Below, one piece after another: positions 21,269 to 21,811 of a stretch of DNA of 21,811 nucleotides. The notes under the pieces are model-generated. The model saw nothing but the letters and a program-made list of their open reading frames with translations, made no database searches and was not told where the DNA came from. A program made the position numbers and the translations under genes. How positions within the stretch are numbered: the first letter of the stretch is position 1; each line of letters opens with the position of its first letter. This DNA comes from CAYRIY01 sp964424335 (lineage in GTDB: Bacteria > Bacillota > Limnochordia > DTU080 > RSA5): positions 1 through 21,811 of the forward strand of contig CAYRIY010000060.1 in NCBI GenBank assembly GCA_964424335.1, read 5' to 3'.

Positions 21269-21811
21269 ATGGGTCGGGTTCGCGTCTTTGTCTTGCTGCT
21301 TTCTCTGCTTATGCTCTCGGGATGTATTGGACTTTTTGGTGGGACGACGACGAGGATAACTGGAACCGTGCGCATCGATACCTCCTCGGGAGCGAGCGCG
21401 GAATCCATCGCTCCAAGTAGCGTTGCTGCAAGGTTTCTCGGTATGCCCGCGGGCGGCGCGGTGTTTACGCCGTCGATTCACATGACGGAGCCCACGCCGC
21501 AAGCGGTGCCCGTCGAAGTGCTCTTGTATGCCGATCGGCTATCCGGCGCCGAGGCGCGTGGACTCGCGGAGCAACATGGCTTCACGTATCTGAGGAGCTC
21601 GCAGGATGGCTACCACGTCCTGCGCGACCGGATGGGAAGGTCTGAGGCTCGGGCGATCAGCGACATAAAGGGCGCGGCCGGCGGGGCACGCGTCGAGCCG
21701 AATCGGCCCGTCCACCTTTTGTCGGTGAATGACTACTACTTTGAAAATGGCGACCAATGGGCCCTTGACATGATCAATGTAGTCCCAGCGTGGGACTTGG
21801 TGGATTCGAGC
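21269..21811 (+). CDS. Subtilase-family lipoprotein, 3' end beyond window
   Basis: The frame is open from ATG 21269 to the last base (181 codons). It begins MGRVRVFVLLLSLLMLSGC, a lipoprotein signal peptide with an LSGC lipobox, so the protein should be lipid-anchored outside the cell. Residues 25-155 look like a secreted-protease propeptide: a Ser-rich stretch, then VEVLLYADRLSGAEARGLAEQHGF, GYHVLRDR and RVEPNRPVHLL, similar to inhibitor-I9-like folds. The last visible residues (NDYYFENGDQWALDMINVVPAWDLVDSS) match the segment of S8 subtilases just before the catalytic Asp. The catalytic residues lie past the edge. GAGGTG precedes the start by about five bases, and the gene is 25 bp after the MoaD-MoaE stop on the same strand. 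Confidence 0.85.
   Translation, partial: MGRVRVFVLLLSLLMLSGCIGLFGGTTTRITGTVRIDTSSGASAESIAPSSVAARFLGMPAGGAVFTPSIHMTEPTPQAVPVEVLLYADRLSGAEARGLAEQHGFTYLRSSQDGYHVLRDRMGRSEARAISDIKGAAGGARVEPNRPVHLLSVNDYYFENGDQWALDMINVVPAWDLVDSS

Overview
The window is GC-rich bacterial chromosomal DNA, most likely from a member of the Bacilli, possibly an Alicyclobacillus-like lineage. The placement is inference and rests on four things. There is a YpiB/UPF0302 protein with a C-terminal IDEAL-like segment, and a short signal peptidase I with one N-terminal membrane span. A perfect Gram-positive (DinR-type) LexA box precedes the mutagenesis genes. Shine-Dalgarno sites are strong and frequently paired with GTG or TTG starts. 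No rRNA, tRNA, CRISPR array, transposase or phage gene was seen.

Layout. Positions 1-1143 hold no convincing gene but contain a decayed direct duplication with a 279-bp offset and an 11-bp-phased repeat cluster. An orphan membrane protein follows (1144-2094, +). A minus-strand block from 10119 down to 2136 encodes a LolA-like exported protein, an RND permease with an unusual extra C-terminal exported domain, a small stress-type protein, an NfeD-like membrane protein and a class A penicillin-binding protein. Divergent to it is a short-chain dehydrogenase-like protein (10337-11092, +) in which three of the four catalytic residues are replaced.

Positions 11115-15953 (+) form an SOS mutagenesis cassette. 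A promoter bracketed by two LexA-like boxes is followed by a catalytically degenerate ImuB-type Y-family protein, a small DUF6504-like protein that overlaps it, and a DnaE2/ImuC-type error-prone polymerase. I see no imuA gene. The polymerase gene meets a convergent PhnP-like metallo-beta-lactamase-fold gene with overlapping stops.

The right end has a YpiB-like gene, a strong hairpin and signal peptidase I. These converge on an unusual minus-strand gene with a degenerate JAMM/MPN domain, a membrane span and a C-terminal LysM domain. Diverging from that is a probable operon of a KDPG/KHG aldolase, a MoaD-MoaE fusion (molybdopterin synthase) and a lipoprotein subtilase cut by the window edge.

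The observations most worth following are the membrane-anchored pseudo-JAMM/LysM protein, the pseudo-SDR, the RND permease fused to a beta-rich exported domain, and the compact SOS mutasome. All family assignments come from reading motifs by eye; no database search was run.
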